From Rhodanobacter sp. C06 (GTDB taxonomy: Bacteria; Pseudomonadota; Gammaproteobacteria; Xanthomonadales; Rhodanobacteraceae): 64,000 nt of DNA. The translations under genes and the position numbers were made by a program. Numbering within the stretch: position 1 is the stretch's first letter; each line of letters opens with the position of its first letter. Of this stretch, positions 27,077 through 37,982 are shown piece after piece. The stretch lies in the NCBI RefSeq assembly GCF_002001105.1, contig NZ_MUNP01000026.1:17894-81893 (forward strand). Direction: 5' to 3'. The notes beneath the pieces are model-generated. The model searched no databases, had not been told where the DNA came from, and saw only the letters and a list, made by a program, of their open reading frames with translations.

Positions 27077-27384
27077 CTCGTTCCTCCTCGTCCGAACCGC
27101 CATTGGCGCCGGTCGTATCCGGCGTGTATTCCGCCGTGCATTCGGCGGGTCTCCCCGAGAGAACGAACCAGCCAGACGAAAGGAATCGGTGCGGGGTGAT
27201 TTGCCGGCCTCACACCAGCCTGGACTGATGGGCGGCCGGAATTCGTCGCCGGTCCGATTCTTTTGCGCGGCCCAGAACGTCTTGATGAAAAGGGGCGTGT
27301 CGCCGATGGGGATGACGCCGTCCGGCGCATAATCGCGACAGTCGCGAAATCACTGCGACCCACTGTCAAGGATCAACCGGCTCC
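27077..27384. other. divergent spacer between GST and sigma factor genes
   Basis: No gene is seen in these 308 bases. CATAAT (27328-27333) could be a -10 box for the sigma factor gene, but no matching -35 box was found. An AGGAGG-type RBS of the GST gene lies at the left edge. Confidence 0.35.
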
Positions 27385-28308
27385 ATGACCGACACCCCTG
27401 CTTCCACCCACGCACGACGCCAGCTGCTCGATCGGATGCTGGCCGAAATACGGCCGCGGCTGCATCGCTACGCAGCGCGCATGACCGGTTCGGCGGTGGA
27501 TGGCGACGACGTGGTGCAGGAGACGGTGGTGAAGGTGCTCGATTCGCCGCCGGATATCGACAACTTCTCCTTGCTGGAGCGCTGGCTGATCCGGGTGACC
27601 CACAACACCGCGATCGACTTCTTGCGGCGGCGCACCCGCGAGGACGCGCGCCACGTGGATGAGGAACTGGACATGATCGTCGACCATTCCGCCCGCATCG
27701 ACGCCTTCGACGCCGCGCTCGTGGGTTTCCGGATCTTCGCGCGGCTGCCGCCAATGCAGCGCAGCACCGTGATCTTCAAGGACGTGCTGGGCTACTCCCT
27801 GGACGAAGTCTCGAACTTCACCAACAGCACGGTGCCGGCGGTCAAATCGGCGTTGCAGCGGGGTCGTGCCCGCCTGAAGGAGCTCGCCAATGCACCGGAC
27901 GACGTGCCCGTGCCCGTGCCCGTGCTCGATGCGCGCGAACGTCGTCTGCTGACCACTTACGCTTCCCACTTCAATGCGCGGAATTTCGACGCAGTGCGAG
28001 ACATGCTGGCGGACGAGGTCAAGCTCAACCTGGTGAACCGCATGCAGGCGAACGGCAAGGCGCGGGTTTCCAACTACTTCGAGAACTACAACCGCTTGAA
28101 CGGCTGGCAACTCGGGTTGGGCTTCGTGGACCGCAACCCTGCGCTGCTCGCATTCGACCCCGACGACAGGGATGGCGCACCCTTGTATTTCGTGGTGCTC
28201 GAGTGGAGCGGCAACGAGGTCGCCGCGATTCGCGACTTCCGTTACGCGCGCTACGCGCTGGAGGGCGCGCAGATCGTCGTCGTGGAGCGGCTGCGGGCGT
28301 CGATCTAG
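27385..28308 (+). CDS. ECF-type RNA polymerase sigma factor with C-terminal NTF2/SnoaL-like domain
   Basis: The product (307 aa) has sigma region 2 (about 20-90; GDDVVQETVVKVLDSPPD, WLIRVTHNTAIDFLRRRTRE) and sigma region 4 (about 120-175; LPPMQRSTVIFKDVLGYSLD, NSTVPAVKSALQRGRARL). A SnoaL/NTF2-like domain follows (about 190-300). This layout is that of SigJ/ECF41-like factors, in which the C-terminal domain replaces a membrane anti-sigma factor. No anti-sigma gene is adjacent, in agreement. A VPVPVPVL linker joins the parts. The usual partner gene in ECF41 loci (a COE/DUF oxidoreductase) is not adjacent. Confidence 0.88.
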   Translation: MTDTPASTHARRQLLDRMLAEIRPRLHRYAARMTGSAVDGDDVVQETVVKVLDSPPDIDNFSLLERWLIRVTHNTAIDFLRRRTREDARHVDEELDMIVDHSARIDAFDAALVGFRIFARLPPMQRSTVIFKDVLGYSLDEVSNFTNSTVPAVKSALQRGRARLKELANAPDDVPVPVPVLDARERRLLTTYASHFNARNFDAVRDMLADEVKLNLVNRMQANGKARVSNYFENYNRLNGWQLGLGFVDRNPALLAFDPDDRDGAPLYFVVLEWSGNEVAAIRDFRYARYALEGAQIVVVERLRASI

Positions 28309-28446
28309 TTCCGCCGTGTCAATGGGCGCGTGGAGCTCGCTGATGCGTTTTCTCGCCGCGAGGAGGCTTCAAATCGGCGGATTTGAAAATTCACGGACAC
28401 CGAGCCGGCACAAGGCCGGCCCGCGTGCACTGCAAAGTTCAGCGTC

Positions 28447-30561
28447 TTACTGCAGCTTGTCCCACAGGAAGTCGTAGACCATCGCGTGCATGTGCGCGGA
28501 CTGCTTGTTGTCCGCGCCGGCGCCGTGGCCGCCTTCCAGGTTCTCGTAGAACCACACGTTCGGGATATCCATGCCTTCCATCTTCGCGGCCATCTTGCGC
28601 GCCTGCGCGGGGCCCACGCGGTCGTCGCTGGTGGTGGTGTAGAACAGCACCGGCGGGTAATGCGTTTCCTTGTGCAGGTTCTGGTAGGGCGAGAAGGTCT
28701 TGATGAAGGCCCACTGCTTCGGGTCGTCGGGGTTGCCGTATTCGGCGATCCACGAGGCGCCGGCGTCGAGGTGGATGTAGCGCTTCATGTCGAGCAGCGG
28801 CACTTCGCAGGCGATCGCGCCGAACAGCTGCGGGTACTGGGTGAGCATGTTGCCCATCAGCAGGCCGCCGTTGCTGCCGCCCTCGGCGCCGAGGTGCTGC
28901 GCGGAGGTGACGCGACGCTTCACCAAGTCCTCGGCCACCGCGGCAAAGTCCTGGTAGGCCTTGGGCCGGTTGGCCTGCAGCGCGGCCTGGTGCCAGGCCG
29001 GGCCGTATTCGCCGCCGCCGCGGATGTTGGCGATCACGTAGACGCCGCCGCGTTCCAGCCAGGCGCGACCGATGCTGCCACTGTAGAACGGCTGCAGCGA
29101 AACCTCGAAACCGCCGTAGCCGTAGAGCAGTGTGCGGTTCTTGCCGTCGAGTTTCATGTCCTTCGGCGCGATCTCGAAGTAGGGCACGCGGGTGCCGTCC
29201 TTCGAGGTGACGAAGTGCTGGCTCACGCTGAATTTCGAGGCATCGAAGAAGGCCGGCTCGTGCTTGATCGTCCGGGCCGCGCCTTCGCCCAGCACGCCGC
29301 GTTCCAGCGAGGACGGGGTGAGGAAGCCGGTGACGCTGAGCCAGTATTCGTCGCTGTGGTCGGGGTCGGTGTCGACCACGCTGACCGTGCTCATCGCTGG
29401 CGCGCCGGGCATCGCGGCGCGCTGCCAGTCGCCGGTGGTGACGGGCGTCAGCACTTCCAGCTTGCTCTTCACGTCGTCCAGCACGTCGAGGATCAAGTGG
29501 TGTTGCGTCCACGCGTACGTGGAGAGCGCGGTGTGCGCGTCGGGCTTGAACAGCGCGGTGAACGCGCGCTTGCCGGCCATGAAGTCGTCGAACTTCATTG
29601 CGATCAGCGCGCCGTTGGGCCAGGTGGTGCCGCCCACCGTCCACGGCGAGCGCAGCTGCACCAGCAGCCATTCGCGGTGCGCGTCGGCGTTGGCGTCGGT
29701 GGGGATGTCGAGCTTCACCAGCTTGCCGTCCTTACGCAGGTAAGTCTCGCTATGGAAGAAGTCGGTGGCGACCTGCACGAAGTCGCGCTCGAAGCCGGGT
29801 GTGCGGTCGTGGAAGGCGCTCACCGCGAGGTCGCTGGCCTTGCCCTCGTACACCGTGGTGGCGGCGGCAAGCGGCGTGCCGCGCGTCCATTCCTTGGCGA
29901 TGCGCGGATAGCTGGACGCCGTCATCGAGCCCGGGCCGAAGTCGGTGCCCACGTAGAGATGGTCCTGGTCGATCCAGCCCACCTGGGTCTTGGCGATCGG
30001 CAGCTCGAAACCGCCCTGCACGAAGGACTTCGTGGGGATGTCGAACTCGCGCACCGCCACCGCGTCGCCGCCGTCGGGCGACAGCGAGAGCAGGCAGCGT
30101 GCGTAGGCCGGCTTCAGGCATTGCGCGCCCTTCCACACCCAGCGCTTGCCCTCGGTCTTGTTCAGCGCGTCCACGTCCAGCACGGTTTCCCACTTCGGGG
30201 TGGCCTTGCGGTATTCGGCCAGCGTGGTGCGACGCCAGAGGCCGCGCGGGTGCGCCTGGTCCTGCCAGAAGTTGTAGAGCCAGTCACCCATGCGGCGCAC
30301 ATAGGGGATGCGCGCATCGGAATCGAGCACTTCGAGGATCTGCTTGCGGGTGTGCTCGAACGCGGGCGTGCTGGCGAAGTCCTTTTCGGTGATCGCGTTC
30401 TGCTGCTTCACCCAGTCCATCGCGCGCGCACCGTGGGTGGCTTCCAGCCACAGGTAGGGATCGTCGCTGGCGGCGGGCGGTTCGGCGGCATGGGTGGCAT
30501 TCATGCCGCCCAGTGTGATGCCCAGCGCAAGCGCCAGCCAGAGGGAGGTCTCGGAAGTCAT
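28447..30561 (-). CDS. prolyl oligopeptidase family (S9A) serine peptidase, exported
   Basis: The product (704 aa) cleaves after proline in short peptides. A signal peptide ends near THAAEPP. The N-terminal beta-propeller (about 70-420) begins after DPYLWLEATHGARAMDWVKQ, the usual family start. The C-terminal alpha/beta hydrolase domain has the nucleophile in GGSNGGLLMGNML, preceded by ANIRGGGEYGPAWHQAAL. The Asp is in SDDRVGPAQA and the His in GGHGAGADNKQ. The signal peptide implies a periplasmic location. No operon partner is evident. Confidence 0.93.
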   Translation of the reverse strand: MTSETSLWLALALGITLGGMNATHAAEPPAASDDPYLWLEATHGARAMDWVKQQNAITEKDFASTPAFEHTRKQILEVLDSDARIPYVRRMGDWLYNFWQDQAHPRGLWRRTTLAEYRKATPKWETVLDVDALNKTEGKRWVWKGAQCLKPAYARCLLSLSPDGGDAVAVREFDIPTKSFVQGGFELPIAKTQVGWIDQDHLYVGTDFGPGSMTASSYPRIAKEWTRGTPLAAATTVYEGKASDLAVSAFHDRTPGFERDFVQVATDFFHSETYLRKDGKLVKLDIPTDANADAHREWLLVQLRSPWTVGGTTWPNGALIAMKFDDFMAGKRAFTALFKPDAHTALSTYAWTQHHLILDVLDDVKSKLEVLTPVTTGDWQRAAMPGAPAMSTVSVVDTDPDHSDEYWLSVTGFLTPSSLERGVLGEGAARTIKHEPAFFDASKFSVSQHFVTSKDGTRVPYFEIAPKDMKLDGKNRTLLYGYGGFEVSLQPFYSGSIGRAWLERGGVYVIANIRGGGEYGPAWHQAALQANRPKAYQDFAAVAEDLVKRRVTSAQHLGAEGGSNGGLLMGNMLTQYPQLFGAIACEVPLLDMKRYIHLDAGASWIAEYGNPDDPKQWAFIKTFSPYQNLHKETHYPPVLFYTTTSDDRVGPAQARKMAAKMEGMDIPNVWFYENLEGGHGAGADNKQSAHMHAMVYDFLWDKLQ

Positions 30562-30659
30562 GCGCGGAGTCCTTGTCGTGTGACAAATCGCCGGGAAGGT
30601 CGAGTGTGGCCGTCGCTGGCTGGCCGTGCCTGTGGCTAAAGTCAGGCCTGCCCGAAAAG

Positions 30660-30687
30660 CGACAGGCCCCGCATGCGGGGCCTGTCG
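30660..30687 (-). terminator. terminator of hppA
   Basis: A 28-base perfect palindrome (half-site CGACAGGCCCCGCA) lies 16 bases after the hppA stop on the minus strand, where CTTTTCG follows it. Confidence 0.8.
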
Positions 30688-30703
30688 TCGAAGCCTGCGT
30701 CGC

Positions 30704-32761
<2,058 letters not shown>

Positions 32762-32868
32762 CGGAGCCTCCCCATGAGATGTAATGGCCGTCCGGAGCGG
32801 GCGGTCACGGGGAGTATAGGCAGAGCCCGGCGCGTATCCTGTTGTGCGGCGCAACGTCCTGCCGAAAC

Positions 32869-32890
32869 ACGAAGGCCGCGCGGCCTTCGT
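32869..32890 (-). terminator. terminator hairpin of the RcnB-like gene
   Basis: A 22-base perfect palindrome (half-site ACGAAGGCCGC) lies 15 bases after the stop of the RcnB-like gene. On the minus strand GTTTCGG follows, so the T-run is weak. Confidence 0.65.
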
Positions 32891-32905
32891 CGTCACGGCA
32901 CGGGT

Positions 32906-33265
32906 TCAGCGCGTGGCGATATCGAGGATGATGCCGGTGGCGAGCGCGACCAGCAGGTAGTCGCTGTTGCTGCCGCGCACCCAGCCGTAGCCGCGCGGCG
33001 GCGGACGCAGGCGGTAGTGGCCGTAGTCGTGCACCACGTAGATCGGGCCGCCGTAGCGATGGCCGCGTTCCCAGTGGCGGTAATGGTCGTGGTGGCGGAC
33101 GACCACGTGGCGGCGGTCATCGTGATGCCCATGGCCGCGCCGCTCCTGCCAGCCGTGGCGGTCGTGCCCGCGATCGTGACCGCGGCCGTGGTCGCGATCG
33201 GCCAGCGCCAAACTGCTGGCGGCGAGCAGGGGCAGGGCGAGCATCAGGTTGTGCAAGGTCTTCAT
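32906..33265 (-). CDS. RcnB-family periplasmic protein
   Basis: The product (119 aa) has a signal peptide (MKTLHNLMLALPLLAASSLALA). A His/Arg/Asp-rich stretch follows (about 24-70, many HGR, HDR and HH pairs, likely metal-binding or disordered). The C-terminal RcnB-type block reads YVVHDYGHYRLRPPPRGYGW and VRGSNSDYLLVALATGIILD. RcnB of Escherichia coli takes part in nickel/cobalt homeostasis; this short family member may act differently. GGAGG precedes the ATG. The open frame upstream to 33460 has no family sequence. Confidence 0.83.
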   Translation of the reverse strand: MKTLHNLMLALPLLAASSLALADRDHGRGHDRGHDRHGWQERRGHGHHDDRRHVVVRHHDHYRHWERGHRYGGPIYVVHDYGHYRLRPPPRGYGWVRGSNSDYLLVALATGIILDIATR

Positions 33266-33449
33266 CGCGATTCCTCCGGTCGCGCCGACTGGCGGCGTGG
33301 ATGGAGCGTATGAAATTGCGCCTGAACGAAAGATATGTCGACGGCATGCCGCCTTCAGGTGCCAGTCAGCGGTTCGCCCCGGTTGTCGCGTGTCAGCAAT
33401 GATGATTGGGCCGGCATGGCGGCCGCGCATGGCGTAGTAGGCTGCGCGG

Positions 33450-34268
33450 ATGCATCCCATCGACTACGCGCCGCGTCGCGCCGCCTTCCGCCAGCTGCAT
33501 GCCAGTGGCTGCTTCATGCTTCCCAATCCCTGGGATCCCGGCTCCGCCCGGGCCTTGCAGGGGCTAGGCTTCAAGGCGCTGGCGACCACCAGCTCGGGCT
33601 TCGCGTGGTCGCAAGCCCATGCCGACAACGCGATGGGTTTGGAAGCGGTGCTCGCGCACTGCCGCGCGATCGTGGCGGCCACCGACCTGCCGGTGAACGC
33701 CGACTTCGAGGACGGCCATGCCCGTGACCTCAGGGAACTGGCGGACAACGTGCGTCGTTGCGTCGACACCGGCGTGGCAGGCCTGTCGATCGAGGACGCC
33801 ACCGGCGACGCCGCGCAGCCGCTGTATGAACTCGACGAAGCCGTGGCGCGCCTGCGCGCCGCACGCGCGGCGATCGACGCCTCGGGCCACGACGTGATGC
33901 TGGTCGGCCGCGCCGAGTGTTTCCTGGTCGGCCATCCCGATCCGCTGGATGAATCACTGAAGCGTCTGCAGGCCTACGCCGAAGCCGGCGCGGATTGCCT
34001 GTACGCGCCGGGCCTGCGCAGTGCCGAGCAGATCGAGGCGCTGGTGCGCGCCGTGGCGCCGAAGCCGGTCAACGTGCTGGTGGGTTACGCCGCGCCGTTC
34101 ACGCTGGCCGAGCTCGCGAAGCTCGGCGTGCGCCGGGTCAGCGTGGGCGGTGCGCTGGCGGGCGCGGCCTGGGGTGGCTTCCTGCGCGCCGCGCGCGGCT
34201 TGGCCGAGGGGCGTTTCGACGGTTTTGCCGACAACGCCACGCACGGGCAGGTCGACGGCTTGTTCTGA
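33450..34268 (+). CDS. isocitrate lyase/PEP mutase superfamily protein
   Basis: The product (272 aa) is a (beta/alpha)8 enzyme of the PEP mutase/isocitrate lyase superfamily. Visible blocks are FMLPNPWDPGSARALQGLGF, ALATTSSGFAWS, LPVNADFEDGHA (metal-binding Asp/Glu) and VAGLSIEDATGD. The canonical lyase motif KKCGH is absent, so it is not isocitrate lyase. Members are annotated as carboxyphosphonoenolpyruvate-type or oxaloacetate/2,3-dimethylmalate-type lyases; the real substrate is unknown. The gene is a single unit, convergent with the phosphofructokinase gene. Confidence 0.88.
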   Translation: MHPIDYAPRRAAFRQLHASGCFMLPNPWDPGSARALQGLGFKALATTSSGFAWSQAHADNAMGLEAVLAHCRAIVAATDLPVNADFEDGHARDLRELADNVRRCVDTGVAGLSIEDATGDAAQPLYELDEAVARLRAARAAIDASGHDVMLVGRAECFLVGHPDPLDESLKRLQAYAEAGADCLYAPGLRSAEQIEALVRAVAPKPVNVLVGYAAPFTLAELAKLGVRRVSVGGALAGAAWGGFLRAARGLAEGRFDGFADNATHGQVDGLF

Positions 34269-34311
34269 ACGCCGCGTCCAGCGTCTGCCGTGCCGGCATC
34301 GCCGCGCGATG

Positions 34312-35589
34312 TCAGGGTTTGTCCGGCGACCATGCCGCCAGCTTCTTCGCCACCGGCAGGTTCTTCAGCTGCACGTAGGCCGGCAGGCCGTCCTTGCCGT
34401 TGGGCGGCGGCGCCTCGCCGGCGATCAGCGGCGCGAGGTAGCGGCGCGCGGCGGCGGTGATGCCGAAGCCGTCCTTGCGGATGAAACCCTTGGGCAGCTT
34501 TTTCTCGCGGTTCGCGATCTTCGCCAGCGGCGCCGGCTCGATCTTCCAGCGGTACGGCGCGTCGGAGCTGCGCACGATCACCGGCATCACCGCGTTCATG
34601 CCGGCCAGCGCGCAGTCCACCGCGGCCTTGCCCACGGCATAGGCCTGCTCGGCGTCCACCTTCGAGGCGAGGTGGCGGGCCGAGCGCTGCAGGTAGTCGG
34701 GCAGCGCCCAGTGCACCTTGTAGCCGAGCTGGCCCTTCACCAGCGTGGCCAGCGTGGGCGCCACGCCGCCGAGCTGCACGTGGCCGAAGGCGTCGCGCGT
34801 GCCGGCGTCGGCGAGGAACTGGCCCGCGGCATTGCGGATGCCCTCGGAGGCCACCACGGTGCACCAGCCCACGCGTTCCACCGTGGCCTTCACTTTCGCC
34901 AGGAACGTGGCCCCGTCGAACACGTTCTCGGGGAACAGGATCAGGTGCGGCGGCGCGTCCGCGCCTTCGCCGGCCAGGCCCGCTGCGGCGGCGATCCAGC
35001 CGGCGTGGCGCCCCATCACTTCGAGGATGAACACCTTGGTCGAGGTGGACGCCATCGAGGCCACGTCCAGGCTGGCTTCCAGCGTAGAGACGGCGGTGTA
35101 CTTCGCCACCGAGCCGAAGCCGGGGCAGCAATCGGTGACGGCGAGGTCGTTGTCCACCGTCTTCGGCACGCCGATGCAACGGATGTCGTAGCCCAGCGCC
35201 TTGCCGATCTGCGAGAGCTTCAACGCGGTGTCGGCCGAGTCGTTGCCGCCGTTGTAGAGGAACCAGCGGATGTCGTGGGCGCGGAACACCTCGATCAGCC
35301 GCTCGTATTCCGCGCGGTTCGCCTCCAGCGACTTCAGCTTGTAGCGGCAGCTGCCGAACGCGCCGCCGGGGGTATGGCGCAAGGCCGCGATCGCGACCTT
35401 CGACTCCTTCGCGGTGTCGATCAACTCTTCGCGCAGCGCGCCGAGGATGCCGTTGCGCGCGGCGTACGCCTGGATGCCGCGGGCGCGAGCCGCTTCGATC
35501 ACACCGGCGGCGGTGGCGTTGATCACGGCGGTGACGCCGCCGGACTGGGCGTACAGCAGCTTGCCGGGGGTGGGGCGGCGGGTCGGCAT
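34312..35589 (-). CDS. pfp: pyrophosphate-dependent 6-phosphofructokinase
   Basis: The enzyme phosphorylates fructose 6-phosphate with PPi and can run in reverse. The product (425 aa) has the PFK blocks YAQSGGVTAVINATAAGV, FLYNGGNDSADTALKL, GVPKTVDNDL and EVMGRHAGWIAAAAGLAG. The donor-specifying residues are those of the PPi type: GGND in place of the ATP-type GGDG, and a Lys in PKTVDND where ATP enzymes have Gly. AGGAG lies 6 bases before ATG 35589. It is divergent from adk and lies 1.5 kb from hppA, which uses the same PPi pool. Confidence 0.94.
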   Translation of the reverse strand: MPTRRPTPGKLLYAQSGGVTAVINATAAGVIEAARARGIQAYAARNGILGALREELIDTAKESKVAIAALRHTPGGAFGSCRYKLKSLEANRAEYERLIEVFRAHDIRWFLYNGGNDSADTALKLSQIGKALGYDIRCIGVPKTVDNDLAVTDCCPGFGSVAKYTAVSTLEASLDVASMASTSTKVFILEVMGRHAGWIAAAAGLAGEGADAPPHLILFPENVFDGATFLAKVKATVERVGWCTVVASEGIRNAAGQFLADAGTRDAFGHVQLGGVAPTLATLVKGQLGYKVHWALPDYLQRSARHLASKVDAEQAYAVGKAAVDCALAGMNAVMPVIVRSSDAPYRWKIEPAPLAKIANREKKLPKGFIRKDGFGITAAARRYLAPLIAGEAPPPNGKDGLPAYVQLKNLPVAKKLAAWSPDKP

Positions 35590-35744
35590 GGCGATCTCCT
35601 GGCGTGAGGTCGCAGTATCGCGCCGATATGACGAATGTCGGTACCGTGGCGGTGTTTTTTGTTTGACGCCAATGGCCTCCAAACGCTACCGTGAAACCCA
35701 TTTCCCAGGGAATCGGCGGCCGTCCGTCGCCGTTGCGGAGCGAT

Positions 35745-36329
35745 ATGCGACTCGTGCTACTCGGTGCGCCCGGTTCGGGCAAGGGCACCCAGGCCACCCG
35801 GCTGAAGAACGACTTGGGCGTGCCGCACATCTCCACCGGCGACATGCTGCGCGCGGCCGTGGCCGCGGGCACGCCCACCGGCCTCAAGGCCAAGGCGGTG
35901 ATGGATGCCGGCAAGCTGGTTTCCGACGACATTCTGCTCGCGATGCTGGAAGAGCGCCTGGCCCAGTCCGACGCGAAAGCCGGCTTCATCCTCGACGGCT
36001 ACCCGCGCAACCTCGCCCAGGCCGATGCGCTTGACCACCTGCTGGCTCGCATCGGCCAGCCGCTGGACGCGGTGGTGAAGCTGGAGGTGCCGAACGAGGT
36101 AATCATCGGCCGCTGCGAGATCCGCTATGCCGCCGAGCATCGCAAGGACGACGACCCGGCCGTGGTGCGCGACCGCCTCAAGGTCTACGCCGAGCAGACC
36201 GCGCCGGTGGCCGATTTCTACGCCAAGCGCGGCAAGCTGCAGGTGGTCGACGGTGTGGGCGAGCTGGACGAAATCACCGCGCGGGTGAAGGCCGCGCTCA
36301 AGGCCGAGTCGGCGGCCGCGAACGGCTGA
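35745..36329 (+). CDS. adk: adenylate kinase
   Basis: Adk interconverts ATP, AMP and ADP. The product (194 aa) is the short-lid form: P-loop GAPGSGKGT (residues 7-15), AMP-site ISTGDMLRAAV, FILDGYPRNLAQADAL, and a short segment in place of the zinc/long lid (RYAAEHRKDDDPAVVRDRLK). GGAG lies before ATG 35745. An ATG 54 bases upstream would add a segment with no family similarity. A pair of GGGGAGAGGG palindromes separates it from mpl. Confidence 0.96.
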   Translation: MRLVLLGAPGSGKGTQATRLKNDLGVPHISTGDMLRAAVAAGTPTGLKAKAVMDAGKLVSDDILLAMLEERLAQSDAKAGFILDGYPRNLAQADALDHLLARIGQPLDAVVKLEVPNEVIIGRCEIRYAAEHRKDDDPAVVRDRLKVYAEQTAPVADFYAKRGKLQVVDGVGELDEITARVKAALKAESAAANG

Positions 36330-36342
36330 GCCACGGGTATCT

Positions 36343-36503
36343 CCCTCTCCCCTGCGGGGAGAGGGCTGGGGTGAGGAGTGGACGAAGCGCCATCTTCCCG
36401 TGTCGCGGCTGCTCCAAAGCCCCTCTCCCCAACCCCTCTTCCTCGCTCCTCAAAGCAGGGCCATCCATAGCCCTTCCCCGCGTCCGCATGCGGGAGAGGG
36501 GAG
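36343..36503. repeat. GC-rich palindromic repeats between adk and mpl
   Basis: A perfect stem (36343-36352 CCCTCTCCCC with 36356-36365, loop TGC) is followed by CTGGGGTGAGG. An opposite-facing copy begins CCCCTCTCCCCAACCCCTC (from 36420), and a third partial copy (GCGGGAGAGGGGAG) lies just before the mpl RBS. The first sits 13 bases after the adk stop and may stop or stabilise the adk transcript. The arrangement resembles paired REP elements. Confidence 0.75.
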
Positions 36504-36523
36504 TCGGTTTGCAAGGAACCCCC

Positions 36524-37954
36524 ATGCGTCTGCACATCCTCGGCATCTGCGGCACCTTCATGGGCGGCGTCGCCGCGCTGGCGCGCGAGCTGGGGTTGGA
36601 AGTGGAAGGCTCCGACGCCAACGTCTACCCGCCGATGAGCACCCAGCTCGAAGCGCTGGGCATCCGCCTGATGGACGGCTATGCGGCCGAACATCTCGAG
36701 TCCGCGCCCGATCTGGTGGTGGTGGGCAACGCGATGACGCGCGGCAACCCTGCGGTGGAATACATGCTCGACGCGCAGCTGCGCTACGTCTCCGGCCCGC
36801 AGTGGCTGGGCGAGACGGTGCTGGCCGGGCGCGGGGTGCTGGCGGTGGCCGGCACTCACGGCAAGACCACCACCAGCAGCCTGCTCGCGCACCTGCTTGA
36901 GAGTGCTGGCATGGCGCCGGGTTTTTTGATTGGCGGCGTGCCGGGCAACTTCGGCGTGTCCGCGCGGCTGGCAGAAAACCGGGGTCAGAGTCGGCTTTCT
37001 GAAATGTTCGGTGCAAATCAGAGGCCGCAGAAAACCGACTCTGACCCCGGTTTTCTTTCCCCGTTCGTGATCGAGGCGGACGAATACGACACCGCGTTCT
37101 TCGACAAGCGCTCGAAGTTCGTGCATTACAGGCCGCGCATCGCGATCCTCAACAACCTCGAATACGACCACGCGGACATCTTCCCCGACGTGGCGGCGAT
37201 CCAGCGCCAGTTCCACCACCTGGTGCGCACCGTGCCGGGCAACGGCCGGCTGATCGTCAACGCACACGACGAGCGCCTCGCCGAGGTACTCGCGATGGGC
37301 TGCTGGACGCCGGTGGAGACGTTCGGCATTGGCCGCGGCGACTGGCAGGCCGAGCTGATCGAAGCCGACGGCAGCGCGTTCAAGGTGATGCGCAAGGGCG
37401 AGCCGGTGGGCGAGGTGCATTGGCCGTTGCTCGGCAACCACAGCGTGATGAATGCGCTGGCCGCGCTCGCCGCGGCGACAGCGGCCGGCGCCGATCCGCG
37501 CGCCTTGCTGCCGGCCTTCGCCAGCTTCGAGAGCGTGAAGCGGCGCATGGAGTTGGTCGGCGAGGTGCATGGCGTGCGCGTCTACGACGACTTCGCCCAT
37601 CACCCCACCGCGATCGCCACCACGCTGGCCGGTTTGCGCGCGAAGGTGGGCCGGGCGCGCATCCTGGTGGCGCTGGAACCGCGCTCCAATTCGATGCGGC
37701 TCGGGGCGCATGCCGAGGCGCTGGCGCCCTCGCTCGCGGATGCCGACGCGGTGGTGTTCCTGCACCGGCCCGAGTTGCCGTGGGATGCGCAGCGTGTCAC
37801 CGACGCGCTGCAGGGGCGCGGCAGCACCGCGCCCGGCGTCGATGCGCTGCTGGCGGCGCTGCGTGCGCAGACGCGGCCCGGCGACCACGTGGTGTTCATG
37901 TCCAACGGCGGCTTCGAGGGCGCGCCGCGGCGCTTCGTCGAGCTGCTTGCCTGA
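36524..37954 (+). CDS. mpl: UDP-N-acetylmuramate:L-alanyl-gamma-D-glutamyl-meso-diaminopimelate ligase
   Basis: Mpl reattaches recycled murein tripeptide to UDP-MurNAc in the cytoplasm. The product (476 aa) has an N-terminal MurC-like domain (HILGICGTFMGGVAALAREL), P-loop AVAGTHGKTTTSSLLAHLL (about 106-124), EADEYDTAFFDKRSKFVHY, LNNLEYDHADIF, and the C-terminal YDDFAHHPTAIATTL. AAGGA precedes ATG 36524. Between SARLAE and SPFVIEADEYD the protein carries about 27 extra residues (about 152-178). They are encoded by an 84-base inverted-repeat element whose length keeps the frame. Family members that I recall run directly from SARLxE to SPFxVIEADEYD. Confidence 0.93.
   Translation: MRLHILGICGTFMGGVAALARELGLEVEGSDANVYPPMSTQLEALGIRLMDGYAAEHLESAPDLVVVGNAMTRGNPAVEYMLDAQLRYVSGPQWLGETVLAGRGVLAVAGTHGKTTTSSLLAHLLESAGMAPGFLIGGVPGNFGVSARLAENRGQSRLSEMFGANQRPQKTDSDPGFLSPFVIEADEYDTAFFDKRSKFVHYRPRIAILNNLEYDHADIFPDVAAIQRQFHHLVRTVPGNGRLIVNAHDERLAEVLAMGCWTPVETFGIGRGDWQAELIEADGSAFKVMRKGEPVGEVHWPLLGNHSVMNALAALAAATAAGADPRALLPAFASFESVKRRMELVGEVHGVRVYDDFAHHPTAIATTLAGLRAKVGRARILVALEPRSNSMRLGAHAEALAPSLADADAVVFLHRPELPWDAQRVTDALQGRGSTAPGVDALLAALRAQTRPGDHVVFMSNGGFEGAPRRFVELLA
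36973..37056. repeat. 84-bp inverted-repeat element inserted in frame in mpl
   Basis: The 28-base left arm (36973-37000) and right arm (37029-37056) are inverted copies with one mismatch, separated by exactly 28 bases. Both contain GGGGTCAGAGTC or its complement GACTCTGACCCC and end in AGAAAACC/GGTTTTCT. It resembles the dispersed GGGGTCAGAGT palindromes linked to REP-associated (IS200-like) transposases in gammaproteobacteria. Its size (3 x 28) keeps the mpl frame open on the coding strand. Confidence 0.85.
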
Positions 37955-37982
37955 CGCTACTCTCCCCGAATGGGGGGCGATG

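Noticed and set aside
36973..37056. A frameshift or pseudogene state of mpl
   Set aside because: The inserted element is 84 bases and stop-free in the mpl frame; all downstream family blocks remain in frame.
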